In this document: in pieces, positions 25,103 to 34,761 of the stretch
How the letters are laid out: each line of letters begins with the position of its first letter
Numbering within the stretch: the first letter of the stretch is position 1
Origin: Modestobacter marinus
Lineage (GTDB): Bacteria; Actinomycetota; Actinomycetes; Mycobacteriales; Geodermatophilaceae
Direction: 5' to 3'
DNA length: 64,000 bases
NCBI RefSeq assembly: GCF_019799945.1
Contig: NZ_JABGCH010000002.1
Coordinates: forward strand, 62,001 to 126,000
Notes under the pieces: generated by a model
Databases searched by the model: none
Told to the model about the DNA's origin: nothing
The model's input: only the letters and a program-made list of their open reading frames with translations
Program-made: the position numbers and the translations under genes

Positions 25103-26671
25103 TCAGCAGTGCACCCGGTGCCGCGGCCGCCGGCGCCGGGCGAAGAACCGCTCGACCCGGCGCCACCGGTTCGGCGTCTTCTCCGGGTCCATCACCTCGG
25201 ACTCGGCGAGCGCGCGGTCGGCCGGACCCAGCTCGGGCGGCTCGAACGGCTCGAGCGACCGGCCGGTCGGCCGGCGCAGCCGCTCGATGCCCTGCACGAG
25301 GGAGCCGGTGACGGCGATCGCTGCGGCGACGTCGTCCGGCGTGCAGCCCAGGTGCTCGGCGAGCAGGCGGTCCCGGACGCCGACGATGGTCGCGGCCAGC
25401 CGGTCCGCCCCCGGCCGCCCGTCGACCGTCTCGATCGCCAGGTCGCACTCGGTGTCCAGGCCCATCGAGCGGTTGTTCACGTTGCTCGACCCCAGGCGCA
25501 GGAGGCGGTCGTCGACCACGGTCACCTTGGCGTGCACGTAGATGTGGTCGCGCTGCTCGGTCACCGGCGTGTACAGCCGGAAGCGGTCGTGGACGTCGGC
25601 CTCGCGGACGATCTCCAGCACCCGGGCGCGCGCGGTGCCCATCGCCTTCTCCGACAGCCAGCCGTCGGCGGTCCACGGGTTGAGCACGACGACGTCGGGG
25701 CCGTCGGGCTCCCGCAGCCGCTCGGCGATCGCCTCGGCGATCCGGCGGCTGGCGAAGTACTGGCTCTCCACGTAGATCGAGCGGCGGGCCGCGGCGATCA
25801 CGGCCAGCCACAGCAGCTCGATCTCGTGCACCAGCGTGGTGCCGCCGTGCTCGGGGCGGGTGCGGGCGATCGCGACGTCGACGTCGGTGAGCAGCGGCTC
25901 GACCTCCTCGGGCCAGCACTCCCGCTCCTCGGGGATCGGCTCGAGCCGCTCCCCGGTGCCGCTCTCCCACCGCTCGCGCGCGAGCTCGGCGACCGCGCGG
26001 GCGGCGGGCCCCGTCATGATGCTGGTCGCGTCGTGCCACGGCCCGGTCAGCCGGCCCTCGGCCCGTCCGGCCGCCGGACGACGTCGCAGCGGGTTGCCGT
26101 CGGCGTGCTCGGAGGTGTCCCAGCGGTCCGCGGTGATATCGATGCCACCGGTGAAGGCGAGGCAGTCGTCGATGACCACGATCTTCTGGTGGTGTGCACC
26201 GCCGACCGGGTGGTGGGTGTCGACGGCGAAGGTGAGCCGGTCGGGCGTGCGCCGGTCGAGCAGCACGATCGGTTTCAGACCCCGGCCGAGCGCGCGCACC
26301 ATGCCGAGGTCCCACTGCAGGACGCCGATCTCCAGCCGCGGGTTCTCCTCCACGGCCTTCTCCAGCACGGCGCCGAGCCGGTCGTCCCTCGGCCGGCCGT
26401 CGCCGAGCGGATCGAGCCGGATGCGGGGGTCGAAGTCCCAGCCGATGAACAGCACCCGCCGCTCGGCACGCAGCACGGCACGCTTCAGGGTGGCGAAGTA
26501 GCCCGCCGCGTCCACGAAGATCGCGAAGCGGGTGGCCCGCTCGATCCGCCAGCAGGTCTCGCCGGGGATCAGCAGCGGCGCGCCCTGCTCCGGCCGGCCG
26601 TCGTTCCCGGCGTCGGGCAGCCCGCCACCGCGATCGGTGTCGGGCTCGGTCGTCGCCTCGCCGCCGTCCAT
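25103..26671 (-). CDS. phospholipase D / cardiolipin synthase-like protein
   Basis: 522 residues. Two phospholipase D HKD motifs are intact: HHQKIVVIDDCLAFTGGID in the first half and HAKVTVVDDRLLRLGSSN in the second. They form one active site that transfers or hydrolyses phosphatidyl groups. No clear signal peptide or membrane segments are present, unlike classic cardiolipin synthases, so a soluble PLD acting on membrane phospholipid is more likely. The ATG at 26671 follows the open frame of the antisense region, and I choose it because the sequence becomes protein-like there. It stands alone between the Usp and GH65 genes. Confidence 0.88.
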   Translation of the reverse strand: MDGGEATTEPDTDRGGGLPDAGNDGRPEQGAPLLIPGETCWRIERATRFAIFVDAAGYFATLKRAVLRAERRVLFIGWDFDPRIRLDPLGDGRPRDDRLGAVLEKAVEENPRLEIGVLQWDLGMVRALGRGLKPIVLLDRRTPDRLTFAVDTHHPVGGAHHQKIVVIDDCLAFTGGIDITADRWDTSEHADGNPLRRRPAAGRAEGRLTGPWHDATSIMTGPAARAVAELARERWESGTGERLEPIPEERECWPEEVEPLLTDVDVAIARTRPEHGGTTLVHEIELLWLAVIAAARRSIYVESQYFASRRIAEAIAERLREPDGPDVVVLNPWTADGWLSEKAMGTARARVLEIVREADVHDRFRLYTPVTEQRDHIYVHAKVTVVDDRLLRLGSSNVNNRSMGLDTECDLAIETVDGRPGADRLAATIVGVRDRLLAEHLGCTPDDVAAAIAVTGSLVQGIERLRRPTGRSLEPFEPPELGPADRALAESEVMDPEKTPNRWRRVERFFARRRRPRHRVHC

Positions 26672-26790
26672 CACACCGGCAGTGTGCCTGTCATCGCGGG
26701 GCGGAACCAACGCGCCACTCCCTCGGCCACCGCCGGGGCCGTGGGAGTGGAGGTCGTGCCGGTGCGGCAACGGTGCTGGACGCACACTCC

Positions 26791-29124
26791 TCAGGTACGC
26801 GGCTCGCGACCTGCCGGCTGCCTGGGCTCGTCGAGCAACGGGCTCGGGGCGCGGAGCGGCACATGGACGGGCGCGCCGGCCGTGACCTGCAGCGGCGCGC
26901 CGTCCACCACGACCGTCACCGGCCCCTCGCCACGGGTGAGCGTGACCGTGGTCCCCTCCCGCGTCGTCTCGACGCGCAGCACCCGGCCGCGCCAGGTGAC
27001 GTGGTAGGCGGTGCGGGAGAGCGAGGACGGCAGCAGCGGGGCGATCTCCAGGTCCTCGTGGTCCTCCCGCAGCCCGCCGAGGCCGGCCACGAAGGCCAGC
27101 CAGGCCCCCGCCACCGCGGCCAGGTGCAATCCGTGGGCGGTGTCGCCCTGGACGTCGCGCAGGTCCACGAGGGCGCACTCCCGCAGGTAACGCAGGGCGA
27201 GGTCGGGGTGCTGCGCCTGTGCGCACACGACCGCCTGGACGGCCGCCGACAAGGAGGAGTCGCGGACGGTGCGCGCCTCGTAGTAGTCGAGGTCGCGCGC
27301 CACCTCCTCGTCCGTGAACTCGTCGCGGCACCACCACAGGGCCTGGACCAGGTCGGCCTGCTTGATCACCTGACGCCGGTAGAACGTCGCGTAGTGCTGG
27401 TGCTCCTGGACCGGATAGGAGTCGCGCTGGTCCTCGAACCGCCACTCCCGGTAGGTGGTGAAGTTCTCGTTCATCGGGTGGACCCGCAGGCCCTCGTCCC
27501 ACGGCACGTGGCCCGCCTCCGCCGCGGACCGCCAGGCGGAGGTCTCGGCGTGGTCCACACCCAGCTCCGAGGCGCGCGCCGCCAGTCGCTGGCACTCGAC
27601 GGCGGCACGCCGGAGGTTGGCCCTCGCCATAAGGTTGGTGAAGACGTTGTCGTCGACGACCCCGGTGTACTCGTCCGGCCCGGTCATACCGAAGAGGTGC
27701 CAGCCGCCGGCCGCGTCCTCGTGGCCGATGGACATCCACAGCCGCGCGGTCTCGACGAGCACCGCCAGGCCCCCGACCGAGTCGAGGTCCTTTCCCGTGA
27801 CGTCCTGGTACAGCCAGAAGGCGCGGGAGACATCGGCGTTGACGTGCATCGCAGCCGTGCTCGCCGGCCAGTAGGCGGAGGTCTCGCGGCCGTTGATCGT
27901 GCGCCACGGGAAGGACGCCCCCGCCAGCCCCAGCGTCCGTGCCCGCTCCCGGGCCAGGTCGAGCGTGGCAGAGCGCCACCGCAGCAGACGTGCCGCCGCG
28001 TCCGGGCGCAGCAGCGTCAGGGCGGGGAGCACGAATCCCTCGACGTCCCAGAAGGTGTGGCCGCTGTACCCGATGCCGGTCAGTCCCTTGGCGCCGATGG
28101 GGGCATCCGAGATGCAGGCGGCGGAGCAGAACAGCTGGAACACCGTGTACCGCAGCGCCTGCTGCAGCTCGGGGTCACCGTCGACCTCGACGTCCGCCGT
28201 CGCCCACAGCTCGTCGAGCGCGGCACGCTGACGGGCGAGCAGTCCCTCCCATCCGAGGTCGAGGGCGGAGCTCACGGCGGCCGAGGCCTCGCCGACGACG
28301 GAGTCGGACCCGGCGTCGTAGGACCAGCTGTACCCCACGACCTTGATGACCGTGATGCTCTCCCCGGGCAGGAGGTCGGCGGCGACCGTGGTGACGATGT
28401 GCTGCTCGTCGACGTGTGTGCTCACCCGCCCGCCGTCGACCTCGTGGGCGACCGTGGCCGCGATCGTGATGCCTGACCGGCGCGTCCGTTCCACGAGAGC
28501 GCCACCGTTGGCGGTGCCGATCTGAGCGCGCGGATCGAAGGCGTGGTCCAGGTCTGCCGCGACGCGAGGGTCGTCGTTGTCGACGCCCGTCGGCGTCACC
28601 ACACCGGCGGCCAACTCGGACCGGACCAGCACGTGCACGGGCCCGTCCAGGGCACGGACCTCGTACCGCACCGCGCAGACCGACCGCTCCGCCAGGGACA
28701 CCAGCCGCCGCGAGGACACCTCCACCGACGTGCCCGACTGTGCCGTCCAGCGCACGCGGCGGTCCAGCGTGCCGGCGCGCAGGTCCAGCGTGCGCTCGTG
28801 GACCTCCGGCCGGACCTCGCGCACGTCGAGCGCGATCCCGTCGACCAGGAGGCGCAGCGGCGTGCCGTCGGCGACGGTGAGCATCGCCTGCCCCTCCTCG
28901 GGCTGCCCGTAGCCGCCCTCGGGATAGGACAACGGGTGCGTCTCGAACACCCCGGACAGGTAGGTGCCGCGCATGTCGGAGGGCTCCACCTCGTCGAGCG
29001 TCCCCCGGATGCCGAGGTAGCCGTTCGAGAGCGTGAAGACGGACTCGGTGACGGCGAGGGTCTGGAGGTCCACGTGCGGCTCGCGGACCGACCACGGGGC
29101 GGTGTCCAGTGTCGGTGCGGTCAC
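26791..29124 (-). CDS. glycoside hydrolase family 65 disaccharide phosphorylase
   Basis: 777 residues from a GTG at 29124; an ATG at 29175 would add 17. The N-terminal beta-sandwich (ESVFTLSNGYLGIRGTLDE, TYLSGVFE) and the (alpha/alpha)6 catalytic barrel are both recognisable. The catalytic general acid is the Glu in FGMTGPDEYTG, with the phosphate/substrate-site neighbours HTFWDVEGFVLP and KQADLVQALWW. Family members phosphorolyse maltose, trehalose, kojibiose or nigerose to beta-glucose-1-phosphate. Length and motifs fit well; the sugar cannot be assigned. No beta-phosphoglucomutase gene is adjacent. Confidence 0.92.
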   Translation of the reverse strand: MTAPTLDTAPWSVREPHVDLQTLAVTESVFTLSNGYLGIRGTLDEVEPSDMRGTYLSGVFETHPLSYPEGGYGQPEEGQAMLTVADGTPLRLLVDGIALDVREVRPEVHERTLDLRAGTLDRRVRWTAQSGTSVEVSSRRLVSLAERSVCAVRYEVRALDGPVHVLVRSELAAGVVTPTGVDNDDPRVAADLDHAFDPRAQIGTANGGALVERTRRSGITIAATVAHEVDGGRVSTHVDEQHIVTTVAADLLPGESITVIKVVGYSWSYDAGSDSVVGEASAAVSSALDLGWEGLLARQRAALDELWATADVEVDGDPELQQALRYTVFQLFCSAACISDAPIGAKGLTGIGYSGHTFWDVEGFVLPALTLLRPDAAARLLRWRSATLDLARERARTLGLAGASFPWRTINGRETSAYWPASTAAMHVNADVSRAFWLYQDVTGKDLDSVGGLAVLVETARLWMSIGHEDAAGGWHLFGMTGPDEYTGVVDDNVFTNLMARANLRRAAVECQRLAARASELGVDHAETSAWRSAAEAGHVPWDEGLRVHPMNENFTTYREWRFEDQRDSYPVQEHQHYATFYRRQVIKQADLVQALWWCRDEFTDEEVARDLDYYEARTVRDSSLSAAVQAVVCAQAQHPDLALRYLRECALVDLRDVQGDTAHGLHLAAVAGAWLAFVAGLGGLREDHEDLEIAPLLPSSLSRTAYHVTWRGRVLRVETTREGTTVTLTRGEGPVTVVVDGAPLQVTAGAPVHVPLRAPSPLLDEPRQPAGREPRT

Positions 29125-29364
29125 CTGTGGCCTCGCGTCGTCGGGACAAGGGTCCGGGCGCCCGCGGCGTCCCACCGCCTGTCCTACCGGTCCGCACGCC
29201 GCGGCGCGATCTGGAGGACCGCCTCCCGCCGCAGGAGCGTGCGCGTCTCCGGTCCACCGCGCTGGCGCGGCGGCAGGTCCAGCGGTCCTCTACCCCGACC
29301 GCTGCTGAACCCGTCGCGCGCACGACGGTCGGCTGACACGCTGTACCTCTGGGAGGAGGAACCC

Positions 29365-29931
29365 GTGAGCAGCCTCGTCTACCTCGTGGCCACGTCGCTG
29401 GACGGCTTCATCGCCGCACCGGACGGCGACTTCACCCCGCTGGTGGTGGGTGACGAGCACCTCGCCGGACTGGCCGCGGACTACCCCGAGACCTTCCCGG
29501 CCCCGATGCGGGAGGCCCTCGGCATCGGCGCCCCGAACCGGGCCTTCGGCACCGTCCTCATGGGCGCCAGGACCTACCAGGTGCCCGGCGCCGTTCCCAG
29601 CCCCTACCCCCACCTCCGGCAGGTGGTCTTCTCCAGCCGCGCCCTCGACGTCCCCGACGAGGTGGAGGTCGTCGACGGGGACGCCGTGGCGCACGTCCGC
29701 CGGCTCAAGGCGGACGCCGACGGCGGGGACCTCTGGCTGTGCGGCGGCGCGCACCTCGCGGGGCAGCTGTGCGACGAGATCGACCGGCTGGTCCTCAAGA
29801 TCAGCCCCGTCGTCCTCGGCAGCGGCCTGCCGCTCTTCGCCGGCGTCGACCCGCGGCCCCGCGGCTTCCGACCGCGGGGACAGGTCGATTACGACAACGG
29901 CGTCCGCGTCGTCACCTACGACCGGGTATGA
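29365..29931 (+). CDS. dihydrofolate reductase family (RibD C-terminal-like) protein
   Basis: 188 residues; GTG behind GGGAGGAGGA. MSSLVYLVATSLDGFIAAPDGDF is the classical start of the RibD-C/DHFR-like fold; LMGARTYQVPG and DLWLCGGAHLAGQL give the cofactor-binding core, and LKISPVVLGSGLPLF the conserved C-terminal motif. These proteins bind NADPH, but most lack a confirmed substrate. It is divergent from the GH65 gene, 240 bases apart. Confidence 0.88.
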   Translation: MSSLVYLVATSLDGFIAAPDGDFTPLVVGDEHLAGLAADYPETFPAPMREALGIGAPNRAFGTVLMGARTYQVPGAVPSPYPHLRQVVFSSRALDVPDEVEVVDGDAVAHVRRLKADADGGDLWLCGGAHLAGQLCDEIDRLVLKISPVVLGSGLPLFAGVDPRPRGFRPRGQVDYDNGVRVVTYDRV

Positions 29932-30106
29932 CGGCCGCCTCCAGGTGTGCCCGCCCGTCCGGCGCGGAACGTGACGGCGAGATGTCGAAGCGCGCGACGA
30001 AGGCCCGACCGAGCGACTCGGTGGGCGCCGTACGTCGACGTGGGACAGGAAGAGCCGACGCCTGCTGGCGCTCGCCCCGCGGTGACACCGCGCCGTCGGC
30101 TCCCAC

Positions 30107-30802
30107 TCACGCCCTCCGCCGGATCCGCCGCCTGATCAGGGGGAACACCACGGCCAGGGTGATCATCGTCAGGCTCACCACCGACGCGTACTCGTCGACG
30201 ATCAGCACGACGTCCACCGCCCGCTGACCCAGCCCGTAGCCGAGCCCCGCGACGAGGCCGGTCATCAGCAGGGCACCGGCGAGGTCGAGGAGGAGGAAGG
30301 TGGCCAGGCGCATCCCCGCCCAGCCGGCCACGGCGTACAGCACCGCGGTGGGAACGCCGGGCAGGACGGCGAGGACGACGGCGGCCCGGACGATCCAGGG
30401 GTCCAGCTCCCTGGCCCGGGCGGCGCAGCGCAGGGCGCGCTCACTGGCGGTGAACATCCTGATGATGCCCCCGCCCCACCGCCGTCCGGTCCACCACGTG
30501 AGCCAGTCGAGCTTCACCATGCCGGTCGCTCCGGCGACGACGACCAGCCAGAGCGGAGCCTCGCCGATCCGGGCGAACGCCGCGGCGGCGCCGATCGCCG
30601 TCAGGTCGCCGGTGAGGAACTCCAGGGCCACCGGGTGCCTGGCGAGCAGGAACGGCGTGAGCGGCCGCAACCCGAGCCCGAGCGCCACCACTGCCAGGAT
30701 CGCGCCCATCAAGGCCATGTCGACCCGCGTGGCGGGTCCCTGCCAGGGAGTGAGCCGGCGCCACCGTGTGGAGGCGGGAGTCGTGGTCGGTGCGGCGCTC
30801 AT
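30107..30802 (-). CDS. DedA/VTT-domain inner membrane protein
   Basis: 231 residues with about five hydrophobic segments, beginning near residue 28. The SNARE-associated (VTT/DedA) core shows PLWLVVVAGATGMVKLDWLT, the amphipathic GRRWGGGIIRMF, then VVLAVLPGVPTAVLYAVAGW and its conserved prolines. DedA family proteins act as lipid flippases or keep membrane potential balanced. It diverges from the sensor kinase gene 99 bases away, so it may be a target of that two-component system. Confidence 0.8.
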   Translation of the reverse strand: MSAAPTTTPASTRWRRLTPWQGPATRVDMALMGAILAVVALGLGLRPLTPFLLARHPVALEFLTGDLTAIGAAAAFARIGEAPLWLVVVAGATGMVKLDWLTWWTGRRWGGGIIRMFTASERALRCAARARELDPWIVRAAVVLAVLPGVPTAVLYAVAGWAGMRLATFLLLDLAGALLMTGLVAGLGYGLGQRAVDVVLIVDEYASVVSLTMITLAVVFPLIRRRIRRRA

Positions 30803-30901
30803 GACCCGACGCTGCGCGTTCGACCGATCGAAGGGCACCCGCGATCGTCACGAGTCGGCCGTGCACTCTGCACGCCCCGGTCGACCGCGGCGGAGCCGAC
30901 G

Positions 30902-32116
30902 ATGTCCCGTATGCGGATGTCCTCGCCGCGTGGAGCAGCGGACCCGATGAGCCGGAGCCGTCCCCGCCGCTCCCCGATCAGCCCCCGGCTGGTCGTGCTC
31001 GGCACGCTGCTCCTCAGCTACGCGTGGGCACTCGTGGTCCCGTTGCGGCTCACCCGGCCGCCGTCGGCGCTGACGACGGCGGGATACGTCGTCGGGCTGG
31101 CGGTCTTCGGTGCGGCACTGGCCCTGGTCCTCCGCGCCGCGGTCAGCCCAGGTCAGTCCGAGCGCATCCGCATCCGACTGATCGGCCTGCTGGTGGTGGT
31201 GTCCCTCGCGTTGTGGCCGCCGTCGTTCGCGTGGGCCGAGCCCGGCCACGAGCCGTGGGCGTGGGTGGCGGGGTTCGTGATCGGTGCGAGTGCCCTCGCC
31301 GTCCCACGGGCAGGCGTCGTGGTGGCCGTCGGCCTCGGCGTCATGGCGGTGACCGGCGCCGTCGCGTTCGACGGTGCCGTCGCCGCGAGCCTGGGGACCG
31401 CGATCGGCTCCGGTGTGGTCGTGTGGCTGACCGGCCTCGTGCTCGTGTGGCTGCTCGGCCTGTTGTGGGCGGCGGAGAGGGGACGGGACGCCGAGGCAGG
31501 CCTCGTGATCGCCCAGGAGCGCCTGCGGGTGAGCCGCGAGCTGCACGACGTGCTCGGTTCCCGACTCGGGATCATCGCGCTCAAGGCCGAGCTGGCGGCG
31601 GATCTCGCCGCGACCGACCCCGCCCGGTCCGCGGCGGAGAGCGACGAGATCCGCGCCATCGCCGCGGCCACGCTCGCCGAGGCCCGGCGCGCGGTCCACG
31701 GCGAGACCGTCGCCGACCTGCCGACGCAGATCGCGTCCGCCGAGCTGGTCCTCCGCTCCGCCGGCATCGCGACCACCGTCGACGTCGACACCACTCGAGT
31801 GCCGGCGTCCGTCTCCCGGCTGCTGGCCGCCGTGGTCCGCGAGGCGGTCACCAACGTCCTGCGGCACAGCGACGCGCGCACGGTCTCGATCGCGTTCCCC
31901 GGGACCGGGCCGCGCCGCACACTGGTGATCGTGAACGACGGCGCGGGAGGCACGCGGTCCGGCATCGCGGCCGGCGCGCCCTCCGCGGGGACCGGACTCG
32001 CGTCCCTGGCCGCGCGCTGCGCGGCCAGCGGGGCCCGCCTGGTGGCCGGGCCGGTCGACGACGGCAGGTTCGAGGTGAGGGTGGAGCTGGCACCCCGGAC
32101 CCCCGGGCCGCCGTGA
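30902..32116 (+). CDS. two-component sensor histidine kinase (NarL-type, HisKA_3)
   Basis: 404 residues. The N-terminal half has about six membrane helices with short loops and no large extracellular sensor, as in DesK-like kinases. Dimerisation/phosphoacceptor helix: SRELHDVLGSRLGIIALK with His215. The ATPase domain has the N-box VVREAVTNVLRHSDAR and the G-box GTGLASLAARCAASGARL. Its stop overlaps the GTG of the response regulator, so the pair is co-translated. The first ATG (30902) has GGAG nearby; ATGs at 30911 and 30947 are also possible. Confidence 0.9.
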   Translation: MSRMRMSSPRGAADPMSRSRPRRSPISPRLVVLGTLLLSYAWALVVPLRLTRPPSALTTAGYVVGLAVFGAALALVLRAAVSPGQSERIRIRLIGLLVVVSLALWPPSFAWAEPGHEPWAWVAGFVIGASALAVPRAGVVVAVGLGVMAVTGAVAFDGAVAASLGTAIGSGVVVWLTGLVLVWLLGLLWAAERGRDAEAGLVIAQERLRVSRELHDVLGSRLGIIALKAELAADLAATDPARSAAESDEIRAIAAATLAEARRAVHGETVADLPTQIASAELVLRSAGIATTVDVDTTRVPASVSRLLAAVVREAVTNVLRHSDARTVSIAFPGTGPRRTLVIVNDGAGGTRSGIAAGAPSAGTGLASLAARCAASGARLVAGPVDDGRFEVRVELAPRTPGPP

Positions 32117-32733
32117 CGATCCGCGTGCTGCTCGCCGAGGACGAGGAGCTGATCCGCGAGGCGCTGGTCGGGCTGCTGGAGCGCGAGCCCGACATCGCGG
32201 TGGTGGCGACGGCGGCGGACGGCCGTCAGGCCATCGACCGCGCGCTGGCCCACCGCCCCGACGTCGCGGTCGTCGACCTGCAGATGCCGCTGGTGGACGG
32301 CATCGGCGTCGTCACCGAGCTCGGCCGGGCGCTCCCCACGTGTGCGGGCGTGATCCTCACCGGCCACGGTCGGCCGCACGTGCTGCGCCAGGCCCTGGCC
32401 TCCGGGGCCCGCGGCTTCCTCGCCAAGGGCGCCCCCGGCACGGCGCTGGCCGACGTCGTCCGCCGGGTCCACGCGGGTCAGCGCTACGTGGACCCGGTGC
32501 TCGCCGCCGACGCGCTCACCGCCCCGCCGTCCCCGCTGACCCCACGGGAGAGCGAGGTGCTGACCGTGGCCCGTGAGGACCGGCCGGTCCGCGAGGTCGC
32601 CCGCACGGTGTTCCTGTCGCCGGGCACGGTCCGCAACCACCTCGCGGCGATCACCGCCAAGCTGGGGGCCGGGTCCCGGGCGGAGGCCTACCGGATCGCC
32701 CGCGAGAACGGATGGATCCAGACACCGCTCTGA
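32113..32733 (+). CDS. LuxR/NarL-family response regulator
   Basis: 206 residues from a GTG overlapping the kinase stop (GTGA). The receiver domain has the acidic pocket AEDEE, phosphoacceptor Asp55 in VVDLQMPLVDG, Thr83 and Lys105 in FLAKGAPG. The C-terminal LuxR helix-turn-helix (LTPRESEVLTVAREDRPVRE, FLSPGTVRNHLAAITAKLGA) binds DNA. The pair resembles DesKR-type systems that respond to membrane or cell-envelope conditions. The divergent DedA-like gene and the following DUF6653 membrane gene are likely targets. A short GC hairpin (32758-32770) follows. Confidence 0.92.
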   Translation: MTIRVLLAEDEELIREALVGLLEREPDIAVVATAADGRQAIDRALAHRPDVAVVDLQMPLVDGIGVVTELGRALPTCAGVILTGHGRPHVLRQALASGARGFLAKGAPGTALADVVRRVHAGQRYVDPVLAADALTAPPSPLTPRESEVLTVAREDRPVREVARTVFLSPGTVRNHLAAITAKLGAGSRAEAYRIARENGWIQTPL

Positions 32734-32844
32734 CCAAGTGCACCAGGACCTCCCCCACCCGCGAGGCGGGGTGTTGTGCCACACCGCCGGGAGTCGGGAC
32801 CCTCGGTGCCAGGACGTGAGTGCCGGGCGCGAGGAGGCATCGAC

Positions 32845-33375
32845 ATGACGATGGATGCCAGGCTGGCGAAGGCCTTCGGGCTCGAGGGCGACGGGTGGCA
32901 GCGCCACGCCAACCCGTGGAGCGTCTACACGCGCATCCCGATCCCGCCGATGCTGGCCGCGGCGATCTGGAGCCGAACCCGGTTCGGGTGGGGGTCACTG
33001 GTCCCGGTCGGACTGGTGTGCGCGTGGACGGCGATCAACCCCCGGGCGTTCCCGCCACCGCGCTCGCTGGACTCCTGGGCGTCCAAGGGGGTGCTGGGCG
33101 AGACCTACTGGGCGAAGCGGAACGAGGTCCCCCTTCCGGCGCCTCACCGGGTCGCCCCGCACGTGCTCGCCGCCGTCAGTGCACTGGGCGTGCCGTTCAT
33201 CGCCAGGGGCCTGGTCGTGCGGAACGGGTGGATGGTCCTGTTCGGCCTCGCGGTCCAGATGGCCGGGAAGGTCTGGTTCATCGACCGGATGGCCATCCTC
33301 TACGACGACGTCGCGGCGGCCGGAGCGGCGGACCTCACCCCGGCGCCCCGGGAGTCGGACCCGCCGCCGCGGTGA
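32845..33375 (+). CDS. DUF6653 family membrane protein
   Basis: 176 residues; ATG behind GAGGAGG. It starts with a soluble segment ending WQRHANPWSVYTRIPIPPML, followed by two helical membrane pairs (LAAAIWSRTRFGWGSLVPVG, VCAWTAINPRAFPPP, then VLAAVSALGVPFIARGLVV and WMVLFGLAVQMAGKVWF). The conserved RHANPWSV and NPRAFPPP features match DUF6653. Function is unknown. It follows the response regulator by 111 bases. Confidence 0.8.
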   Translation: MTMDARLAKAFGLEGDGWQRHANPWSVYTRIPIPPMLAAAIWSRTRFGWGSLVPVGLVCAWTAINPRAFPPPRSLDSWASKGVLGETYWAKRNEVPLPAPHRVAPHVLAAVSALGVPFIARGLVVRNGWMVLFGLAVQMAGKVWFIDRMAILYDDVAAAGAADLTPAPRESDPPPR

Positions 33376-33537
33376 GCGGCGGGCGCCGGCAGGGCCCTGC
33401 CACCTCCCTCTCGCGCGGGCGGCAACCGCCGGCGGGGGCGGATTACCACGGCCGTTGTCCGAGCCTCGGGGGAAGAGCAGAGTGGACCGCGCGGCGATGC
33501 CGCAGGGGTGTCGCCGTCACCAGGAAGGAGCGGTGGC

Positions 33538-34149
33538 ATGTACGCCCGATCCACCACCATGCGGGGCCGCCCCGAGGTCGTCGACGACCTCACCGCCTTC
33601 ATCCGCGACGACGTCATGCCGACGGTCACCCGACTGGACGGCTGCGTCGGTCTCTCGCTCCTGATCGACCGCGACGGTCGATGCATCGCCACGAGCGCCT
33701 GGGAGACCGAGGCGGCGATGCGCGCCAGCGCGGAGCGGGTTGCCGGGTTGCGAGAACGCGCGGCCGTGATGTTCGGCGTCACGCCCGAGGTGCAGGAGTG
33801 GGAGATCGCCGTCCTGCACCGGGCGCATCAAGACGGTGGATGTGCCCGGGTGACGTGGACCCGGACGGACCCCGCGAACATGAACCGGGTGATCGACGCC
33901 TACCGGGAGAGCCTGATGCCCTGGTGGGAGGAGACGCCGGGGTTCTGCAGCAACAGTCTCCTGGTGGACCGTACGGACGGGCGATGCGTCTCGACGGTCG
34001 TGTTCGAGAGCCACGAGGCGATGGCGCACACCCGTGACCAGTTCACGACCCTGCGCGAGGAGTTCGCCGCGAGGATGGGGATGGACCTCCTCGAGGTCGC
34101 GGAGTTCGACCTCGTCCTCGCCCATCTGCGGGTACCCGAGACCGTCTGA
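33538..34149 (+). CDS. tandem-domain antibiotic biosynthesis monooxygenase-like protein
   Basis: 203 residues; ATG after AGGAAGGAG. Two similar halves, each about 95 residues, have the dimeric alpha/beta-barrel (ABM) pattern: first MYARSTTMRGRPEVVDDLTA ... ATSAWETEAAM, then CARVTWTRTDPANMNRVIDA ... STVVFESHEAM. The duplication makes a built-in dimer in place of the usual homodimer. ABM proteins include quinone-forming monooxygenases and stress proteins; catalytic residues are not conserved well enough to assign one. Confidence 0.8.
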   Translation: MYARSTTMRGRPEVVDDLTAFIRDDVMPTVTRLDGCVGLSLLIDRDGRCIATSAWETEAAMRASAERVAGLRERAAVMFGVTPEVQEWEIAVLHRAHQDGGCARVTWTRTDPANMNRVIDAYRESLMPWWEETPGFCSNSLLVDRTDGRCVSTVVFESHEAMAHTRDQFTTLREEFAARMGMDLLEVAEFDLVLAHLRVPETV

Positions 34150-34495
34150 CCAGCACGTCCCGGCCGGAGCGGGCGCCCCGTCGACCCGATGGACCCGGCT
34201 GCCGTCGGGTTCCATCGTGTCGGGCCGTCGGCGGGCAGCGGCGCTCAGCCACTCGCCGACCGACTGGACGCCCGGGCGCTGACCTCGCCAGCGCAACGGA
34301 GAGCGCCGCCAGGTCCGCCCGGTCGTCGGCGGCGATGTCACGGAGGTCCCCGAGACACCGGCCGACCACCGATTTGAGGTCGTCGCAGGGCACCTGCGGG
34401 TTGCGCTCGCGCAGCCAGTCGAGCTCCAGGTGCTGATCGAGGGCGACGTGGACCCCGGCCACCTCCGGCAGGTGGCGACGGGTCGCGGAGGTCAC
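34043..34495 (-). CDS. doubtful small helical protein, perhaps broken
   Basis: A GTG at 34495 opens a frame whose first 70 residues look plausible (LDQHLELDWLRERNPQVPCD then LKSVVGRCLGDLRDIA), like the small three-helix dimerisation proteins common in actinomycetes. After about residue 70 the sequence turns Arg-rich and runs antisense into the end of the ABM-like gene, so a frameshift near 34280 is likely if the gene is real. The rest of the gap up to 34761 holds nothing I can support. Confidence 0.25.
   Translation of the reverse strand: MTSATRRHLPEVAGVHVALDQHLELDWLRERNPQVPCDDLKSVVGRCLGDLRDIAADDRADLAALSVALARSAPGRPVGRRVAERRCPPTARHDGTRRQPGPSGRRGARSGRDVLVRRSRVPADGRGRGRTPRPRGGPSPSSRRTPRAGS
34187..34217 (+). 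terminator. hairpin after the ABM-like gene
   Basis: CGATGGACCCG (34187-34197) pairs with CGGG-T-TCCATCG (34206-34217), an 11-base stem with one bulged T. It lies 38 bases beyond the stop at 34149. Confidence 0.45.
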
Positions 34496-34761
34496 GTCGA
34501 TGACGTCCAGCGCGGAGGAGCGCCGGCAGCGCGGCCACCCGGGGTCGTCGAGACCCTACGGTGCTCGCGGAGTCACCGTCGCGCGGTGGCGCTTCTCCTG
34601 TCGGCCGATCAGCAGGCACGCCCCGGTCGCGTTCCCGTCCCTGGGCATGGGGGGTCTGAGGTGAGGCTCCCGGCCGCAGCCGGGAAACGGCGGCACGACG
34701 ACGGGTTCGCCATCCCTTCCCGCAGCAGAATGGATCTGCACAACCGACCGATGGGATCGCC

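Noticed and set aside
25103-27979. Extension of the phospholipase D frame upstream to 27979
   Set aside because: The added 436 codons are antisense or out of frame with the GH65 gene and lose protein-like character at 26671.
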